Shown: in pieces, positions 51,113 to 64,000 of the stretch
Layout of the letters: each line of letters opens with the position of its first letter
Position numbering within the stretch: position 1 is the stretch's first letter
NCBI GenBank assembly: GCA_900708905.1
Contig: CAADRB010000012.1
Location: 2,136,501-2,200,500 of the forward strand
Direction: 5' to 3'
From: Hymenolepis diminuta
Taxonomy: Eukaryota > Platyhelminthes > Cestoda > Cyclophyllidea > Hymenolepididae
Length of the DNA stretch: 64,000 nucleotides
Notes under the pieces: generated by a model
Database searches by the model: none
Seen by the model: only the letters and a program-made list of their open reading frames with translations
Told to the model about the DNA's origin: nothing
Program-made: the position numbers and the translations under genes

Positions 51113-51547
51113 GTTGTTACCGTCATCTCAATCCGACAATCTACTCACACAGGTATTTGGATCATAACACAGTTGGTAAAATTTAATACTGTTAACAACA
51201 TGTGGAAATTGGCAGTATATTATAGCAGAGATCATTATAAAACTAATACAGTGGAATTCAATAACCTCGAATCCTATATGAATCAAATGAGCCCATCGTT
51301 CTCTGTCCCTATATATTAAAACAAATTCCCATACATAATCAAAAATGATCTTAAAAAAGCTTACCGAATTCGAATGAACATTGATCGATACCTAAACAAA
51401 TATCCAAGTCTAACTACCGACTTCAACAATAAATTCTTCAAACAAATTCTCCGAATTTCACACATCAAATCCGGTAATTCTCTAGCCAGATTAAAACGTT
51501 TTCTTTTCATGAAGCTCATTGTTCAACATCATGCAATAATCAGTTAG
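51113..51547 (+). pseudogene. Stop-poor reading frame next to the mariner element, unidentified
   Basis: One frame is open from 51113 to TAG at 51545-51547 except for a single TAA at 51317-51319, about 144 codons in AT-rich DNA. The second part includes K-A-Y-R-I-R-M-N-I-D-R-Y-L and then N-N-K-F-F-K-Q-I-L-R-I with a basic end. The alternation of Lys/Arg and hydrophobics faintly recalls a winged-helix domain such as that of linker histone H1, but no diagnostic motif is present. No clear start codon or splice borders. It could be a decayed exon or chance. Confidence -1.
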
Positions 51548-54500
51548 TCCTTCCCAAATATTTCCTTTATTAACTTGTTTTTATAATATAATGCGAGGTT
51601 TCCGCTTCGACTTTGAGGTCCAATTGCTTGCCTTTTAAAGAACAGTTCAAACTTATTTTAACTTAAAAAGATCTCCTAACTCTTTATGACTTTGTGAATT
51701 GCAGATATTTTCGCATCATTTGCAATTTCTCGCTCTTAAATATATATTTTACTGTAAATACTTACTGGTTTAAAATACTTCAGCTTTGACCCGGTTAAGC
51801 CTCTCTTCTTACAGAGTAATTCCTCAAAAGTGAGTTTCTCTAGAAGCTAGAATTCGGGAATCTTGACGATTGATCAGAGAAGACTGAATGCCAACAATTA
51901 ATCTTGCTAGTTTATAAAATAAATGATCATAACAAAAATTTTGAATATAATGACAACTCAGAAAATTCTAGAATTTTTAAAATTAGGGAAGCTCAAATAA
52001 TTTCTAATTTCTTCATCGAAATATACCAGAATTTGGTATTCAGTCATTTCCTGTTTAATTAGTGGAATACTATTTAAATATAATTGTTAGTTACTTTAAT
52101 TTTATGCCATTCATCGTCATTTCTTAATAAATCTCGGTACTAACGTAAAATATGTCAATCAGTTTGGAGATAAAATAAGCCAGTCTCAACATATTCCCAA
52201 GGTATTTTTGTACTCTTTAAAACTTTTGTAAAATACAGGTACTTTCCCACTGATTTATAATTCTGCCAGTTTCAGAATTTTAGGTGCAGGGCTTTACGTT
52301 TTCATGAGATCACTAGTTACGACACTCCAACTAGGAAGTAAGCAACACGGGTCTCCGATTTTTTCACTCATCTGAAAATCCTGGTTCGCATTATTTTCTG
52401 TGATAAATATTTAACCACGGAAACTTCTTCATTCTCTTTCAACTCTTACATTTAATCTTAATAAGATGGAAGAATAAACAGATAAGAGAAACGATTCTTC
52501 AATTTCTCAGTTACTGATATACTCTAGACACAAACAGACATTTTGGATGGCGCGGCTCTGATATACTTAAATAAATTCCCTTACAAAGTTAAGGATCTTT
52601 CAAATGGATAACAGCAGATAACAGTCTTGCATAAATCTAAAAATCAGGAGTTGGGCGAAAAGCATAAAGCGAAGAATTAAACTGATAAGCACGCAGCTAC
52701 TGAGGAATTGGAAGTAGGCTAAGCCAGACGCACAAGGAAACAGACCAACATAAGCGTACAATGGACAAATGAGGAACTAGGAGCCGAGATGTACCCAATC
52801 AAATTCCATACAGCTTTGGATAAAAATGACTTCCGTGGAAAAATAGTTACATTCTTTCACTTTAGTCTTTCTCTCTTCCTGGCTCTTGCAGACTTTTTGG
52901 TCTTTCACCCTTTCCTGCCTTGTCAATAAGATTTCCTCTGATAAATCCCTATTGAGAAAATGTTTCATATGATAGGAAAGCTAGAACGTATCCCGCAGAC
53001 CAAGCTATGTTGACTATTGGGTTAGTAACCAATAGAAATTATTCTTGATGACAAAATTATTACCCAGACGTTAAGAGAAGAACCACCTGCGATTTCACAC
53101 AGCCGATAGACATACATATGAGGTTAATAAAGAAACCACTATGTGAATTGGCATAACAATGGAAGCAAAAACAAAAAATCGTTTACCTTGTCTAGTAGAC
53201 TTCATAAAACTTTGATTGTGTAAAAAATTAAGCATGTGATTTGGAAAAATAATCACCACTCTGTTGTACAAGGAATGTCTACATTATGTGTTTTTCTCAA
53301 TAAACGGTAAAAGATATCGCTAGATGATTACTGATTATTAGTACCTTTATACCAAAATATAAAGTAAACAGAACTAAAAAAAAATGAACCTGGTTAGGAA
53401 TTTGGAGTCAAATTTGAGGCAATATGACATGACCGTGAGTCATAACCATTTAGTGAATCTAGAGCACAATTTCTTTTTATGTTTTTACGCGATACTCTCC
53501 CTATCGTTTCTTGTTGGACGTGTTTACTGCTCCTTATATTTAAACACTTTCAAATGATCATAACTAATTATCGTTAGCCACAATAATTCAAAAATTGCAA
53601 TTTTTAATTGCGGAAAGCAACTAAAATCGTTAGCATGTAATCAAAAAAATGATAAAGGGTGTGGGCTCAAAAAGATGCTGGGGGTATTTCGATGTACCAA
53701 AGAATCTTACTTCATTTGATTTTTGAAATCGAATTGTATAATATCTAATAAGTGGGTGGCTCACGCTCCAAAATTTCAACTGCACAATTCATCTCCTGGA
53801 TTGCAACGAATACTTCTTTGTGACATCCAATGCCTTTTGACTGGATTCCAATCAGGAAGGATTGGTCTTGCCACTTCATTAAATTCCTTTTACAATGGCT
53901 GAAACAGCAAAATGATGTCGCGCGATTTTTCGATAGCTTACAGTGTTAAGATAGCGGAGATGAGATGGCTAAACATTTTGAGTTACTACCCAAAGTGAAT
54001 GTGATCTTTCTCGATTATGACTTATTTTTGGATCGTGATAATATTAAATACTTAAATGTGAATGCAAATTATTAGGGAGCCTAATTTCAAAACTCATTTT
54101 GTATTCATTCCCTTTGGAATAGTGGCACCCAGATAATCCCTAACAAAAATTAGGGAAGTGAAGTAGAGGCAAGACGATGCTTAAAAATTAAGTGTTTTAA
54201 TCGTCTTCAGTCCCATTAAAATATAGACCATCCAAAAAACTCAACTCTTATAGATTAACGTCTCAGGCATTTTTTAATTTGATATCTTCTTCACTTCTCT
54301 GCCAAGCTCAATTAGGAAGTTTGTGTTGCATGAAATTGAGAATTATCACGTATGTATTTTGATCATTTTTAACATTTGAAGCTGTTGTTTATCCGCATCA
54401 TGTCCCTACTTGCTCTAAAAGCTCAAGTTGATTATGCATGAGAGGAAAAAAGGTAGAAACTGGGAATTAATTATTAATCCCGCCTTATTCTAAAATACAC

Positions 54501-57480
54501 ATAGTACCAACTATCCCTCATTTACCTCTAATTCCATACATTGATTTAGATCGCTATCAACTTACTTTATTAACTGATCTAAATAATAGTAAAAAATAAA
54601 TCAGTTTGAAAACAAGATAGTAGGAACACTGAAATGGATTACGAAATACTTGTTGAAATGTGTGTGAGTCAACAGCTCATGGACCTTTTTATCAAAGTCC
54701 AGAATTACGTGTACGGATATGGTATGGGCGCTGCCAAATGCAATCCCTTTTGCAGGTTGCCTTGACAACGCCTCATATTATGCTGTAAGCAGCGCACGAA
54801 TTTTGAATGCTTTGCTCATAATCAATGCGCTTTTTATTTTCTGTCTTATTTCTTAAGACGAAAAATCTACACCAGCATAAATATAGTATACAATATTTGT
54901 TAAAAATTTAATCTCAGTTATTCTAAAAATATGTACTTCTCTTAATTAGTTATTTTTTATGAAAGTGTACGCCCACTTTAATGTTATTAAATCCTATTTC
55001 AACTTAAATAATTAAACATAAAAATAAGTGCCCATCAACCAAATCGGAGGCACAAATTATTGATAAGGTCAGTATAAAAAAAATACCAATCTTCTTGAAT
55101 TTTCATCAGGATTACCGTTTCTCAAGAGTAACGATCAGCATGATTGTAATACCAGACAAGGATAGTCAAAATGCTACACATCAGAATGTCAGCCCCAACA
55201 TCGATACTTGATTCAGTGCGAGTCTCTACAAATGGTCTTCTGAAAATGCACTAACACATATTTCTCCAAGCTGAGTAGTGAAGTAAAATCCCGAAGCCCA
55301 GGGACCAGATCTCTTTTCCCAATTTTATCCTCACACCTACCGCTGTGCATCCGCTCGTTTGAATAGTTTGATGTACACTGGTTTGACAAATAATCGGATT
55401 CTGCTACAGAGTAGAACACGGTATATTTCTACATAGGAGAGCCGATTTTATTAGGGGCATATTATTATGAAAGACCTATTGGTGACACTATTCATTGCCT
55501 AAAATTCTTGGTTAACACAGTTTATTTCATCTTTTCAAATAATTAGTCTTAATTAATTAGGTCATTAATTTTAAAACAATTAACCAACCATGTATGTCAT
55601 GCATTTTTTATAATCGCTACCGCTGCCTCCGGGGTAAACTAGCGTAAACATATTAATTTTGAACTCCACCACTTCGTAAATAAAATTTGGTCGCATTTTT
55701 GCGTCTGGTTTTGATCCCTATTTTCAGTAATTCTATTTAAGATGTATTAAGGGAAACCCTAACAGGAAAATAATGGTTGATGATATAAACCTGCGCAGTT
55801 TTTCATATATGTGATATACATATTAACGCTCATTTTTTGTCTCTACTTTAAATTAACGGTTAACCAAGAAAAACTTATGATTTACGGAGTTAGATATTTC
55901 AATTTTGTTTTACAAGTTTGTGAAATTTATATTTATTAGTACTTTAAATTTCTTTTTATTTCATGGTTTGATTAAGTTTAGTAAGTTACCTCCAAAATGG
56001 TGTCAATTCATAGTGGAAATATATTACTATGAAATCCATAGATAAGAGGCCCTAAACATGGAAAAAGGTGAATGTATGAACAGTTATGAAGAGCTTCATT
56101 TGCAATTCTCAAGCATAATGGATAAAAATATTCTCCAATAGTAATCTTTGGGAATTGTGAAAGTAGTTTGAAACTAATGCGGATAAGAAATAAACTTTCG
56201 ATTGACATTATTAATCCCCATGTATGTTTTTCTTTCAGTAACATTATCTTTTAATTTCTTAATCATTTAAGAGGACAAATGAAATATTTAATATATCATA
56301 ATCTAAATGAAAAGGTGGTTTTTCCTAATATTATTAAACACATTTTTAAGTGAAAAATGTTATTTATTTGAAATAACGACATGCAATCTACGGTTGGTCC
56401 GTGGTTATCCGACTTCTTAAACTGTTTCCGAGTCACTGAAAATGTGGCGTCTAATATAGTTCCATCCGATACAGGGAGAAATGCATATATATGGAAAGTT
56501 CGTTAGGATAACGTCCAAATGGAAGAAAAAGTCAACAATTAAAGGGTAATGAGGGGAATTGATCTGTAGGCTTGTCCATTGATACCAAACCTGTCTTATC
56601 ACTTTGCGCCCAGCCTCAAGTAAGCATTGGATCGTTAAATAATCGATTACAAAATATATTTCAAAGGTGAAAACAAATAATTGTTGTTATTATTACACAG
56701 TATATCATCAAAATATGCTAGTTGATTTATAAATAAATCACATAATCGATTACCCCACACTTCCATATATTGTCATCAATCACAAATTGGACAAAGTAAA
56801 AAAATAATTAATTGTTTTGCTCCTTCTTGTTCCAACATTGTCTTCTCCAAATGGAAATTGTTTAATTGCCTGCGGTAATGAGAGGAAATAACTATTTTAT
56901 TCTCGGAAATCAGGAGTAAAGCAGTACATAAGAGGTTAAGAGGATTGGGTAGAGAAGAACTTGAGAATATCTTGCTTCATCTGATTAGCGGATTCAGGTT
57001 GAAGTACATGATTCACTGCTTCATTTCCTAATATTCCCACTTTTAGTTAAAAAATATTTCCCAGAGTTCCTGAGAGAATTTATTTTTACGATTTTCAGAG
57101 CTTTTTTACCAGTCGATCCATTTTGGAGAAAGTTCGAACCATTTCAATAAAATTATTCTGTATTACCACAGTACTACAAAGGTAAGAGCTCACATGATTC
57201 CAGAATATCAGAGCTTACTAGAATGCATTTTCTTAGTTAATATTTTTCAATCCTGGACCAATCATTATCCCAAACATGCATTGTAATCTATTCCTTTAAA
57301 TATCCACCCACAGTTTTGTCTCAGCTCCCAATTTCCACCACAAAGCAATTCACTTCCTGCCTTGGGTCTTATCTCTAAATTCTGCCAGCTCCCTCTCCAT
57401 CTTTAGCTCCTCCTACCAGATTCTATCTCCATCGCCTCCTCTACTTTCCGCTTATGCAATACTCACCCTCCTTCTCCCCA
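51548..57480. other. AT-rich intergenic DNA, nothing recognised
   Basis: Only short frames, with no splice-bounded coding sequence, promoter pair or repeat copy that I could support. Confidence -1.
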
Positions 57481-57606
57481 CTATTTCCTATTAAAGTGCT
57501 GTTTACTAAGTGCTATAGCCAGCAGATGTCTATCAACACAGGACGATTAGAAATGATTGATTGGCGATAAGATCTCCACTACGGTGTCCACAGGTGGTCC
57601 CGCTGT

Positions 57607-57789
57607 GTGTTTGTGTGTTTGCACATAGATACCTAAACAGATGTCGATCATCATCCCGAGACACCGACAGCGAGACATGACTGACGTCTGACGAAGAAAT
57701 GATTAGTATATTAACATAATTTACTTATTAATAACTTGGAGTGGCTTGCCTGCCACCTCCGAACTGATCTGGCGACATGGATGACTTGA
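57607..57789 (+). repeat. Dispersed repeat family 1, copy 2 (perhaps part of an LTR)
   Basis: The second copy of the family. Sequence around it (57480-57960) adds features that resemble a retrotransposon end: 57888-57943 reads tctggtggccct...accactggtgaccctcaagtg, close to the TGGTGACC motif found just after LTRs of some Ty3/gypsy elements. No gag or pol frame was found. A solo LTR is an inference. Confidence -1.
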
Positions 57790-57959
57790 CTTATTCCATC
57801 TATTCCTTCTCTTCGATCGATGTGGCCTTGATAGATCTTTCAACTTTATTACGCTAAGCTTTGCCATCTTCTTGCTAATTGTAGATCTACATCTGGTGGC
57901 CCTAGACTTATCCTGTTACCACTGGTGACCCTCAAGTGTTATCCGCAATAAATCAGAAT

Positions 57960-60900
57960 TCTGATGTTAAACGTGATTTTACCCATTCATCGAGTATCTG
58001 AGTTTGGCTAATCAAGATGATCTTCGCCGATGGACTTTATGAGATATTTATGTATAGCTTCGTTTAAAATTCCCAAGCATATCGGGTGAAAATATTTTGC
58101 AGATCCAAAATTTTGGGAAAAAAGAATCTGTTTTAGTTCCCTCAATTAAAGTTGTTCTTTTCAGCTAATATAAATAATTTGAATTTATTATTTAGTAACT
58201 TCATCTTCTTTGTTCAGCTTTATTAGCGTAGATTATGCCAATATATATATTACTACACAAATAAGAGGGAGCAACTGTCTTCATATATAATATCTATGGG
58301 AAATTTAGTAGATATAAGAAAAATTAAAAACAATCGTTTATACGAATTGGTTAAAAGATTAATTAAAATTTGTATGGCACTCATCATAATGCACGTCTTC
58401 ATGATACCCTTATTATCAAGTTAATCTATGCTAAAAGTTATGTGATCACTGAGATATTTTGCGCACGAAAATTTCTCATTATCTTCTCCAAGTTTTTTGC
58501 ATCCAAAATGGTAAAAGACACATCTAGAATAATCGTTATCTTCATTCACCTTAATTGAACTCAGCTTACAGGGCTCTGCTAACCTAAAGAGTTAGCTTTT
58601 TAATCTCTACTGCTGAACATCTTAAAGCATCATTTTTCTGTCTCGACCACTGAAAAAAAGTATGAATTCAAGTGATGGGACCAAATCTTCTTCATCAAAA
58701 AATGGTACATAAGCACCGAACATCGAAGACAAGCATTTATTGCGATTCAGGGAATGAATTATGAAAGTTCAGTTTCAGAAGATGAACTACCCATTTAGTA
58801 AATATTGTACAGCCCGAATTCAAAACCAAACGAAGTTAAACTCCTTGTTACATTGACGCTGCTATCAACATCTTTTGTATTCTTCCCTCTTTATCATTTA
58901 CTCGTCTTTCTGTTAATCGATTTCAGTTGCTTCCCACAATTATAGCTGAAAAATTAATTTGTATCACTGTGGCTAATGATAATATAAAGACATCTTCTAT
59001 TAGCCCATCAACTCAAGATTGAATTCATAATTGTCCAGAAAAAATAAATCTACATTTTATACGGTATTAATGAGAGATTTTCAACGGCTCTGTATTATAT
59101 CCACTTGATACTTCACGAAACGTCCTTTCTACTCGCAGTAAACATTCCTCTAGAGAGTAATTGCAAAATATAATGATAGAGTTTTGCTATATTCTCACTC
59201 AATAAGAAACGGAGATTCAGCATTAGGCATAATAATATTGTTTATTTTGCCGATATTGTAGCAAAAACAGTGGAAGGGAATGGATAAGGAAAGTAAAGAG
59301 TAAATTCGATGGTGATTTACCAAGAATCAAATTAAGTATAACGGAACTAACTGTGCAAATTTAAATTTTGAATATTCAGGGTTTGGAAATTCAGTCCGTA
59401 TCACTTATTTTGATGCAATAACGGAGACACTATTGCATTTTTTTATAAATCAATACGGTAGTTGATGTAACACAAGTGATAGTTCTCACCAAAGCTGAAT
59501 TGCTTTATTTTTTGGAAAGAGGAATACGCGCCGAAATAAGAGGTATTTAAGCTTCGTTAGACTAAAAACAGACTTGCTATCTACCTAGAGGTTGAAAAAA
59601 TCTATGAAAGTGCTCCTCAAAAACGTCAAAATCTCTAGTGCTGTGCTCTCAATCGATTAGGCGGTCATCGAACTCAGATTAATTTGGTTATAGTGAAGTA
59701 ATTTAAGATCCAAAGAAGATCTAATATTTCCATTTCATTCAATTTAATGAAGCCACTCAAAAAATTGTTTTATCGGTTATATTTGTTTATTGTTTCAGAT
59801 GAATCCAGTTTTAAATCCAATCAATAATTAAAACAAAATGAATACACTATTCATCAATATTAAAGAGAGATTCCTTCATTTCCATTACTATTTCCAGTAA
59901 TAAAGCAAGAAAACATGCTCAACTTTTAATTGCGGGGAAATATATGATTAAGGAGAAGAATAAATGATTTCAATGAGAAACAAAAAGGAGGGGTTTGTCA
60001 ACTCACACCGCATTTGAATTCAGAAGCTTGTGCCGTCCCTATTCTCATATCCTACGTTTAAATGTAGGATTTTGTTAACTAGTTGATTTAATTCCGTGGT
60101 TAGTCATGCAACCCAATTAATTTATATATTTAAGCGGTCACTAGCAGGTAGTGGAGGCTAAACAATAGTGCATTTAACACTGTTCACATCTTTTTTAAAA
60201 GTTAATTATATTTACTTCCATGTAGGAAATAAAATTTCAAATAATAAATAAATAAGTAACAAGTAAACGAAACAAAAATTACATCGAAGTCCGTAATCTG
60301 GAATTCAGTTCTACCTCCCAATGTCGGTCAAATCTCGAAAACTGAATATAGCTTATTATGCCATTATTATTTCCATCATTAACCATTGAGATCTCAGTTT
60401 CCGTCTTAAAAATTTATAGATGTTCAATAATTAAGTGTGATATTCAGTTTGTAAATTACTTAATTCAACCTGAGAAACTGAGGATACATATTTTTGTGGC
60501 TGGCAGTGTTAACACTTTTTTCAATAACTTTCCCTTATGGTTTGAAAAAATGTGCATTTATTTGGATTTAAAAGTTGTGCTTCAATGGATTCGTAACTTA
60601 TTTAGACATAATTAATGAACAATGATTGTTTGATTGTCGAAGCAGAAATAATTTTTTACTTGAACTTCCGGTTAATCAAACTGAGATGATACGGTTTATA
60701 TTTTTTCTTTGATAATGCGCATTGGTGGTAAGTTAATCAAAACTCAGCGAAGATATGTTTTACGTACTTAGCCACTTTAATATCTGTTGTATGTTTTCAA
60801 ATTGAACGGGCAAAGCATAAATGGATTGATTGAGTACTTTTCGTCTCAGTGGATGAGCATACGACCCAATTCTAGTAGACATTAACCATTACTTTCTCCC

Positions 60901-61800
60901 TGAAATTATTACAGCAGATTTTCTCATCGATATGAATTTTTCCCTTCATGATTGGAATTGTAAGTATCTATTCTACCAATATATCTCATACAAGAAGACA
61001 CATTTTCAATCATTCACTAGCAGAGAATAGAATCACATTACAAGGAGGTAGTTACCTTAAGGTAGTAGAATGTTTTCCCACAGTTAATTAATTCAAGGAT
61101 AGCGAAAATTTAACATACTAATCCAAGAATTTCTAAATCATTTTCGAAGAAAGATGAAACATTCAAATTATAAAGAAGATAAAAATTTACAAAACAGCTG
61201 CTTTAAATATGTACAGCTGCATTATTTCCGAAACTTGATAATACGTTACCCCAAAATCTCGAGCAGTGTTATTCTACAAACAGTTAATAACCGATCAAAG
61301 ATGATTGATTACCTAAAAATATTATTTCATGAAGTTTAAAAATCCTATTACACGACAATAGTAGCTTCAGTCATTGAGATTTGAATTCCTTTATCAATGA
61401 TATGGAGTGCTATGATAAATTCATAAAATTCATGTACCATGAGAAAACAGGTTCTTCGATAACATCTCCAATTTTTTATTAGCGGTAGATGCCAAAAATT
61501 GTAATATCTATAGTAAATGTAAGAAACATAGAAAATGAATTGGTAAGGGCAATTTGATAAGTTTTATGTAATCTCAGGAATAGATTAGGTTTAGCAAGAG
61601 TCCGTGTAAAGTGACGCATATTATGATACTTCTATTAATCTCAAAATTCTATAAAAAATGACGTCTTTATAAATGCTTATTATTGAAATACAAATAAAAA
61701 TGCAAATTACAAATTAATTTTATCTGTTCGTACAAATATCGTTTGTTTCACTGCACTAGGTTATATTGACATGGCCTTGGTGGAGTCGATTGCAATTCAA
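57960..61800. other. AT-rich intergenic DNA, nothing recognised
   Basis: Very AT-rich. The frames at 58370-58558 and 60358-60615 have no motif and look like chance. Confidence -1.
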
Positions 61801-61835
61801 CCAATAGAAGATTATCCTCAACATATAGTATAAAA
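61801..61835 (+). promoter_or_regulatory. CCAAT and TATA boxes of the small Cys-rich gene
   Basis: CCAAT at 61801-61805 and TATAAAA at 61829-61835, 62 nt before the ATG. This predicts transcription starting near 61860 and a leader of about 30 nt. It is the clearest core promoter I noticed in the window. Confidence -1.
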
Positions 61836-61890
61836 CCCATCAAAATGTAGAAAGAAAATTAATTTCTTTAAATTCTCCGGAGAAATCAAT

Positions 61891-62025
61891 ATGAGTTCCC
61901 GTGACCCATGTGGATTTTATCGTTATTCTCAAGCCGTCTCTTGGCACCAACATAGGTATCCCGCCGAAGATTATTACTATTCTGATCGATGCGGAAGTTG
62001 TTGCTGCTGCGGATGCTGTTGCTAA
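61891..62025 (+). CDS. Small Tyr/Cys-rich protein, 44 aa, unrecognised
   Basis: ATG at 61891 (aatcaATGA context), TAA at 62023-62025, no intron. The first part is hydrophilic and Tyr-rich (D-P-C-G-F-Y-R-Y, then E-D-Y-Y-Y-S). The C-terminus is R-C-G-S followed by CCCC-G-CCC, giving nine Cys in 44 residues. There is no signal peptide. A CCAAT box (61801) and TATAAAA (61829-61835) lie upstream at normal promoter distances. The layout, a polar Tyr-rich head with a Cys-cluster tail, recalls small CYSTM-like or cysteine-rich tail proteins, where the Cys cluster is lipidated or membrane-associated, and also structural crosslinked proteins. I cannot assign a family. The reading frame is short, so chance must be kept in mind, but codon use, promoter and Cys cluster together argue for a gene. 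Confidence -1.
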   Translation: MSSRDPCGFYRYSQAVSWHQHRYPAEDYYYSDRCGSCCCCGCCC

Positions 62026-62428
62026 GCGATTTCCTTAACATTAGCATGTTTGTGTGATGTTAAATCGAAAAGTGTTTTGTTGACTCGGATCTTCAATTTC
62101 TAGATGATTCTTCTGTTTTCCTACATTATTGTTTCCGTTATAATCCCTCGTATTCTTCTATCTATTTCTAGTCCAATCGATAATTCTTCCATTTGCATAT
62201 TAATACAGTTGTTTTTGGAATTCTACATATATTTTTCTTCTGATTATAAAGAGAGATTCTATATTCAAATCCTTAAAGTGTAAATATTATCGATTTTGAA
62301 TATATTTATGCGATACGAATATGGTAATCTGGTTTGTAGACTCAGAAAATATTTTATGGAATATCAGTGCTTTTCATTCATAGGGCATATCTCATTCATA
62401 AAATAGTTTGTTTGATTGAGGGATGTAA

Positions 62429-62434
62429 AATAAA
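62429..62434 (+). terminator. Candidate poly(A) signal for the small Cys-rich gene
   Basis: AATAAA about 400 nt after the stop at 62025. The stretch between is AT-rich and holds no other supported feature. Confidence -1.
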
Positions 62435-64000
62435 AGCTTATGCTTTTAATTGTCTTTGCGTAAAAACTTTTTTAAAAATTACAACTTTGAGGATATCACA
62501 CTTTGCTCTTTTCATAACGTACGAGGGCAATTCGAGTACACTTTTCTTAAATTTTATTTAATATTAAAAACATCATAGAATTTATTTAACGAGATGGGAG
62601 AGATGTATAATTTGATCAGGGTCATCATATTCGTAGAGGTAGATAGATAAAGGGATTCCAGTTAAGAGTCCAGAGTCTGAGGTCAACGAGACGGTCACAA
62701 TGGTGTATTGATGATGTTGATTTTTGAAAGTGATGTGTCAATCATCATATTTGCTGCCGTGTCCCGGTTTAATAAGAATTTCGCATCTTGTCTTAATTCT
62801 ATGACAAAGAGTATGTCCTAGAGTATGCCCTTTGTTTAAGAGTTTAAGCTACGAAAAGCAGACCCCTAAGACATAGCACTTTTTTGTGTCTTAATTGAAT
62901 AGGCGTAATCAGTTACTCTTAAATCTTTTAACTTATTGGTGCAAAGATGATGGGTGATAGACATTTATGGCTCTTTGACAAGGATATAAAGTAGGATAAA
63001 ATTAGTAAACCTAAACAGTAAGGGAATCGGAGGTTCGTTGACTGTCTGGTCGAGTCAAGTTGATTCAATGGTTGTAATTCTGAGCATCCAATGCCGTGCC
63101 AATTAGGTCAACCCAATTAGTATAAGAACGCAGTATTTTCTCATATGACGAAACAAAGATCATCTAAAGAATATTAGGTCGATTGGACAAGAGGATGATG
63201 AAATAATCATAATTAAATCAAAGTAATGAACACGTGCCCCGAATTTTCCGACATTATCCTCTTGGATATTTCCCTTTGTATACGTTTTTCCTCTTTGTCT
63301 TTGATACTTTGTGAATTGTAAACTTTGTAATGAAACAGTGAATATGGAAGTAGTCACAGTGGCGGTGGTTGAATGATGTCCCATTTCTCGGTACCAGGAC
63401 GACTAAAGCTTCAGCAGGTGGCTAAATATAGCCTACGTTTATAAGTACATCCAATTAGTACATTATTGGCATTAAAGGCATTGCCAAGGGATATGTTCTA
63501 CAAATCAACGGTATATGACAGGATTCATTTTAATAATCATTAGCAGAAACTTCACCAGATTAGTCTCTGCTACACTCTAAATTGCCTAAAACTACTGTGA
63601 TACACTTCCCTATTAAGCAATTCTTTGAAAAATTCTGAGGAAAATTACATATATTTTATGGAAATATATTTATCGCACGAAACTAAAATGTCTGAAAAGT
63701 GCTGATTGCAGAAAAATACTACGTTGCCCTCTAAAAGGTCTATGTTCCCTTAGCTTCATCCTTTTCTTCTCAAACTTCAAAGCATCACCAAAATCGCAAA
63801 GGGAATTGTAAAAGGAATGAGATAGCGGGCATGTTTTAAGAAAATGACTATTAAAGCGGATTATAGCCCATAAAAAAGTGTAAAAGAAATTAAATGATAT
63901 AAGATTTTCACATATTGAAATCTGTTTTATTTAATCGGGTTATCTTAGTCATAAAAGTGAATTTAATTTTAAATAATTGTGAAAGGAATGGGAAAATTTA
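62435..64000. other. AT-rich intergenic DNA, nothing recognised
   Basis: One short minus-strand frame (63160-63384) without motif. No gene supported. Confidence -1.

Overview
The window reads as nuclear DNA of a multicellular eukaryote, most likely a parasitic flatworm and probably a tapeworm. It is AT-rich and gene-sparse. Several introns are only 63-78 nt, with plain GT..AG ends, next to kilobase introns. One gene carries very small symmetric exons, a pattern familiar from flatworms. The transposase remnants are Tc1/mariner types common in flatworms. No bacterial operon, ribosome binding site or RNA gene was seen. The species assignment is inference.

Two multi-exon genes sit in tandem on the + strand. 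Gene A (about 19.4-23.6 kb, perhaps with exons back to 14.4 kb) encodes a low-complexity protein with many tyrosine motifs and a proline-rich end. It looks like a signalling or docking tail, but I cannot name the family. Gene B (25.25-37.38 kb) encodes a signal peptide, a large ectodomain, a Ser/Thr-rich stalk, a basic RKRR site and one transmembrane segment. Its cytoplasmic tail is of the L1CAM/neuroglian type, with the ankyrin-binding FIGQY motif and a C-terminal PDZ ligand. All splice phases agree, giving 886 codons. Three in-phase microexons (30, 24 and 27 nt) lie just before the FIGQY exon and would lengthen the tail. Gene A may be a signalling partner, but adjacency is the only evidence.

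Beyond these genes, 0-14 kb holds a decayed mariner remnant (6.5-7.1 kb) and otherwise no supportable gene. From 38 to 64 kb there are tRNA-derived SINE-like repeats (38.5 and 41.7 kb), a GATA microsatellite (42.5 kb) and a complete but dead mariner-type element with matching inverted ends and a TA duplication (49.77-51.10 kb). A stop-poor frame follows at 51.1-51.5 kb, and a dispersed repeat at 57.6 kb has a second copy at 24.1 kb. At 61.9 kb a 44-codon Tyr/Cys-rich reading frame lies behind a CCAAT box and a TATA box; it is a good candidate for an overlooked small gene.

All coordinates and phases were worked out by hand from the sequence. Domain names rest on motif recognition, not on searches.
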